Part shown: positions 60,179-64,000 of the stretch, in pieces
Position numbering within the stretch: the stretch's first letter is position 1
Layout of the letters: every line of letters begins with the position of its first letter
Source: Candidatus Saccharimonadota bacterium
GTDB taxonomy: Bacteria > Patescibacteriota > Saccharimonadia > Saccharimonadales > UBA4665
Direction: 5' to 3'
DNA length: 64,000 bases
NCBI GenBank assembly: GCA_027365775.1
Contig: DAHXLX010000004.1
Span: 1 to 64,000, forward strand
The notes under the pieces: model-generated
Databases searched by the model: none
Seen by the model: the letters and a program-made list of their open reading frames with translations, nothing else
Told to the model about the DNA's origin: nothing
Translations under genes and position numbers: made by a program

Positions 60179-63100
60179 ATGATCAAGCTGTCTGCGGCAT
60201 ACCGTGCCGCCTATAGTATGCTAAATGATGACCAGCGTAGAGCGGTGGATAAGATAGACGGACCGGTTCTGATAATCGCCGGGCCCGGTACCGGTAAAAC
60301 CCAGTTACTGACTACCAGAATCGGACGGATACTGGAAGTAACCGATAGCGCACCAGAGAATATTCTCTGTCTAACATTTAGCGATTCAGCGGCGGCTACA
60401 ATGCAGGAACGGTTATCATCATTGATTGGTCCGCTGGCTTACGACGTTACCATTTCCACTTATCACAGTTTTGGCAGCCAGCTAATCCAGACTTATCCCG
60501 ATCTGTTTAATCTCAGCCAGGCTATCCAACCGGTCGATGATTTGACTCTCGATCAACTATTAAGAAAAGTCATCGACAGCCTTGAATATACCAATCCACT
60601 CAAAGCCGACTTATTCATCAACAGCATAAAAACACTGATCAGCGGTTATAAACGAGCCTTGATTACACCGGACACACTGGAACAAGTCTGTCGGGCTAAC
60701 CTGGACTTCATCAACCAGGCATCAAATATAGTTAATAATTATCTCCATCCAGGCGAGAGAATAAGTAAAGCACAGCTTAAGCTATATAAACATATCCTAA
60801 ACGACAGCCGGAAACTGCAACCGGCAATCGAATTATCGCCCATCACACAGCTAGCGACACTGTTTAATGATGAGCTGGCGGCGGCGATCGACGAAGCAGA
60901 GTCCAACGCTAAAATGACCGCCTTGAGCAAATGGAAGGCCATCTGGCTGGAAAATAACCAGACGGGGCTATACCGTATCAGCAGCGAACGAACCAATAAC
61001 CGGCAACTGGCCATGGCGCAAATTTATCGTCACTACAACGAACTGCTCGCCAGTAACAATCTTTACGATTACGACGATATGATCTTGAACGCCATCAACG
61101 GGCTAATTGCCAACCCGGATATCAAGCTAACGCTTCAAGAAAGATACCAATATATCCTGCTCGACGAGTTTCAGGACACCAACGAAGCCCAATTGAAACT
61201 GGTCGAACTTCTGGTAGACAACCCGATTAACGAAGGTCGGCCCAATATATTGGCGGTCGGAGATGACGATCAGGCAATATACAGCTTCCAGGGCGCACAT
61301 TATTCGCACATGCGCCGCTTCTATTCAACTTATCGAAGCGTGGAATTAATCAGCCTGAGAATCAATTACCGCTCGACGCCCGGCATCGTCGGTCTAAGTT
61401 CCAACATCCGCCGGCAAATTAGCGAAAGCCTTGATCTGGTTGTGAAACACCAGCTTAGCCAGGCCTCAATCAACAACGAGCAGATCATAAGAGTTGAATT
61501 GCCGTTGGATCTAAAACAACTATCCTGGGTCGCCAGCTATGTTAACAATTTAATCGCCAACGGTCACCAGGCGGAAGATATTGCCATATTGGCCCCGAAA
61601 CACCGGCTGCTAGTTGATCTCATACCCTATCTGCATACGTTCGATATCCCGCTAAGCTATGAACAGAAAGACAATATTCTAGACGATGAACTGATTGTCC
61701 AGTTAATTAACTGCGCCCGGCTGGTATTGGCGTTATCCAAGATGGATGAAGCGGACGCCGACTGTCTCTGGCCGATCGTCCTCAGCGGCGCCTACTGGCA
61801 GTTGCCGGTTAGTTTACTGTGGCAATTGTCCTGGCGGGTCAAAGACAACCGCACCAACTGGACAGAATCAATCTTAAGCCAGCCAAAAACCAGGCCGATC
61901 GGCTTATTCTTTATCAGATTGTCCCAGCTAACAACGTCCACATCTTTCGAAGAAATGCTTAATTATCTCAGCGGCAATATGCCGCTGGACATCAACGAAC
62001 CCGGTCTAAAACAATATACCAGTCCGTTTTTGCACCAATACGTAAGTAAACTTGAGCTCCAGGACAAAACCTTGCCCGCGACGGCGTGGCGCCTACTCGG
62101 ACATCTGTCGATCTTACGCTCAAGGGTTAAGGCGGCCAATGAAAACGGTGTAAGCCTTGAAGGCCTGATTGAATTCATCGACGCATACAAACAGGCCAAG
62201 CTTAAAATAGTTGACACCAGTCCGTTTATCGAACAATCAAGCGCCGTCAGATTGATGACCGCATATTCGGCCAAAGGCCAGGAATTCAAAACCGTAATTT
62301 TGATCGATCTGGTAGATGAACAATGGGGTTCAAGCAGTCGCGGCCAGAGCGCAAAGATAGCTTTGCCGCAAAACTTAAGACATGTCCGTATCGACCGCAG
62401 CAATGACGACGATAAACTTAGACTGCTATTTGTGGCATTGTCGCGGGCAAGGGAACGATTGGTACTGGCTAGCTATACCAACGACGTCAGCGGCAACAGC
62501 GTCGCGCAACTGCGCTATTTTGACGAACGATACACTGACAATAAACTTCAATCGCCTCTACTGCCCGAGGGATCGATAATCGAGCAACCCGACAGTGCCT
62601 TAATCTCGGACTTAGCGTCAAGCACCAATTGGTTCAATTTACATTTGGACCGTTTCGATCCTGATCGTCAAGCATTATTAAAGAACCGTCTTGACTTGTT
62701 TAAACTTAGCGCGACTAAACTAAATGCTTATAGCTATATCGGCAAAGGCGGGCCAATCCAATTCTATCTCGATTATATTCTTCAGTTTCCGTCGGCAACC
62801 ACACTTAGTAGTCATTTCGGAGTCTGCATCCACGAGGCACTGGACTGGCAATTCAAACAAACTATTAACAGCGGCCATATTGCGGCAATCGATGACGTAA
62901 TCAAGGAGTTTGAAAACCAATTTAAAAAAAGACTTATGTCTAACAACGATTATGAGCACTATTTAAACCGGGGAATCAGATGCCTGAGGTCTTATTTCGA
63001 ACAAACCGACATCGTTAACCGGGCCGACGACTTAAGCGAGGAACAATTCGATGTTAGCTATAATGGCATGCGGCTTGTGGGAAATATTGACCGGCTAATT

Positions 63101-63499
63101 ATTGACAAAGCCGCCAGATCAATCAAAATCATTGACTTTAAAACCGGCAAAAGCTATGCCAAATGGAATCATGATATTAAGTCGTTTCACCATGCAAGGC
63201 AAATGTATTTTTACAAGTTACTGGTGGAAAATGATCGGCGGTTTAAAAATTACCAGGTAACCAGTGCTGCCATCCAGTTCGTCGAACCGGATGTCGACGA
63301 CAATAGTATCAAAAGTCTTTCACTAAGCTTTGAACAAGCTGAATGCGCTAAATTAAATAACTATTTAACAGTAGTCTGGGATAATATAATGCGTTTGGAC
63401 TTTCCGGACTGTAGCGGTTATACCGACACACTAAAAGGAATCCGTAATTTCGAAGCCGACATAATCAAAAACAGTAAAACTGCATTAACCGCAAATTAA
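60179..63499 (+). CDS. UvrD/Rep-like helicase with C-terminal PD-(D/E)XK nuclease domain
   Basis: LNDDQRRAVDKIDGPVLIIAGPGTGKTQLLT, LLDEFQDTNEAQLKL, VGDDDQAIYSFQGA; C-terminal RLVGNIDRLIIDKAARSIKIIDFKTGKSYAKWN...QMYFYKLL. Confidence 0.92.
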   Translation: MIKLSAAYRAAYSMLNDDQRRAVDKIDGPVLIIAGPGTGKTQLLTTRIGRILEVTDSAPENILCLTFSDSAAATMQERLSSLIGPLAYDVTISTYHSFGSQLIQTYPDLFNLSQAIQPVDDLTLDQLLRKVIDSLEYTNPLKADLFINSIKTLISGYKRALITPDTLEQVCRANLDFINQASNIVNNYLHPGERISKAQLKLYKHILNDSRKLQPAIELSPITQLATLFNDELAAAIDEAESNAKMTALSKWKAIWLENNQTGLYRISSERTNNRQLAMAQIYRHYNELLASNNLYDYDDMILNAINGLIANPDIKLTLQERYQYILLDEFQDTNEAQLKLVELLVDNPINEGRPNILAVGDDDQAIYSFQGAHYSHMRRFYSTYRSVELISLRINYRSTPGIVGLSSNIRRQISESLDLVVKHQLSQASINNEQIIRVELPLDLKQLSWVASYVNNLIANGHQAEDIAILAPKHRLLVDLIPYLHTFDIPLSYEQKDNILDDELIVQLINCARLVLALSKMDEADADCLWPIVLSGAYWQLPVSLLWQLSWRVKDNRTNWTESILSQPKTRPIGLFFIRLSQLTTSTSFEEMLNYLSGNMPLDINEPGLKQYTSPFLHQYVSKLELQDKTLPATAWRLLGHLSILRSRVKAANENGVSLEGLIEFIDAYKQAKLKIVDTSPFIEQSSAVRLMTAYSAKGQEFKTVILIDLVDEQWGSSSRGQSAKIALPQNLRHVRIDRSNDDDKLRLLFVALSRARERLVLASYTNDVSGNSVAQLRYFDERYTDNKLQSPLLPEGSIIEQPDSALISDLASSTNWFNLHLDRFDPDRQALLKNRLDLFKLSATKLNAYSYIGKGGPIQFYLDYILQFPSATTLSSHFGVCIHEALDWQFKQTINSGHIAAIDDVIKEFENQFKKRLMSNNDYEHYLNRGIRCLRSYFEQTDIVNRADDLSEEQFDVSYNGMRLVGNIDRLIIDKAARSIKIIDFKTGKSYAKWNHDIKSFHHARQMYFYKLLVENDRRFKNYQVTSAAIQFVEPDVDDNSIKSLSLSFEQAECAKLNNYLTVVWDNIMRLDFPDCSGYTDTLKGIRNFEADIIKNSKTALTAN

Positions 63500-63501
63500 A
63501 A

Positions 63502-63524
63502 CTGCTCCCGTTTAATGAGAGCAG
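63502..63524. terminator. Hairpin between convergent helicase and aquaporin genes
   Basis: CTGCTC (63502-63507)/GAGCAG (63519-63524). Confidence 0.4.
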
Positions 63525-63545
63525 CTTAATTATATAGTTTTAGTT

Positions 63546-64000
63546 TTAGCGGCGTCGACGGTTAGTGGTGGACCGTCTAGTCGTTGTCTTTCTAGTTGTT
63601 GTCTTCTTGGCGCCGGAAGTACGCGCAGAAGATCGACTGGAACGAGCCGTTGTAGCGGCCGGTACCACCGCTTCAGCAACAACCAGCGTTTCGTCAGCTA
63701 CCAATTCATCGTTGGTCGCAAACAATAATGCATACAGGTTGACACCGATAACCGCACCCAATACCGGACCGAGCAGGTAGGTGCCCCAACCCATCGAGCC
63801 CCAAATGTTCCATGCCCGAATGCTTAATGCGACAGCCGGATTGGCAATTCCCAAACCGGCACCAGCGGCAACCATTATTGCCAAGGCGTATGATCCGCCT
63901 AAAAGCAACGAGCGGTTAGTGTGCTGCAGGCGACGGTAATAAACCGCACCCCATGCCAAGGCCAGTATTAACGTACCGACCGCCTCAGCGAAAAGTACAC
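63546..64000 (-). CDS. MIP/aquaporin family protein (C-terminal half; runs off window)
   Basis: Frame stays open to window edge (VLFAEAVGTLILALAWG); second-half NPA motif GIANPAVALSIRAW; GPVLGAVIGVNLYALLF. Confidence 0.8.
   Translation of the reverse strand, partial: VLFAEAVGTLILALAWGAVYYRRLQHTNRSLLLGGSYALAIMVAAGAGLGIANPAVALSIRAWNIWGSMGWGTYLLGPVLGAVIGVNLYALLFATNDELVADETLVVAEAVVPAATTARSSRSSARTSGAKKTTTRKTTTRRSTTNRRRR

Noticed and set aside
1-64000. CRISPR arrays, prophage, transposons, restriction-modification or BGC modules
   Set aside because: No repeat-spacer pattern, transposase, integrase, capsid/terminase, methyltransferase or synthase modules recognised in either strand

Overview
The window looks like a contiguous chromosomal segment of a Candidatus Saccharibacteria (TM7/CPR)-type bacterium. 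This is inferred from gene content and protein style; no search was run. It has 5 tRNA genes, a ribosomal/transcription block (secE-nusG-rplK-rplA, rplJ-rplL, rpmG) and replication/repair genes (dnaX, dnaB, ybaB, recR, a UvrD-like helicase with a RecB-type nuclease tail). It also has a dTMP-synthesis pair (dcd plus a Tmk-ThyX-like fusion), a GH15/GH57/GT4 alpha-glucan cluster, a GT4/GT4/hydrolase envelope cluster, several two-component systems and a complete cyoABCDE bo3-type quinol oxidase operon near NDH-2 and a GlcD-like oxidase. I saw no CRISPR array, transposase, phage module or rRNA. The strongest observations are: (1) a type IV prepilin-like gene broken by a tandem GATA-GATA duplication exactly in the signal-peptide/TM junction; (2) a three-part Tmk-ThyX-ThyX-like fusion in which the two ThyX-like halves keep complementary parts of the catalytic signature; (3) an rplJL leader where one arm of a perfect 11-bp hairpin can pair with an alternative upstream copy; (4) recurrent -10-like boxes 6-11 nt upstream of ATG with no Shine-Dalgarno, suggesting leaderless mRNAs; (5) apparent loss of zinc-binding Cys sites in RecR, DnaX and L33; (6) a compact respiratory module in a reduced genome.
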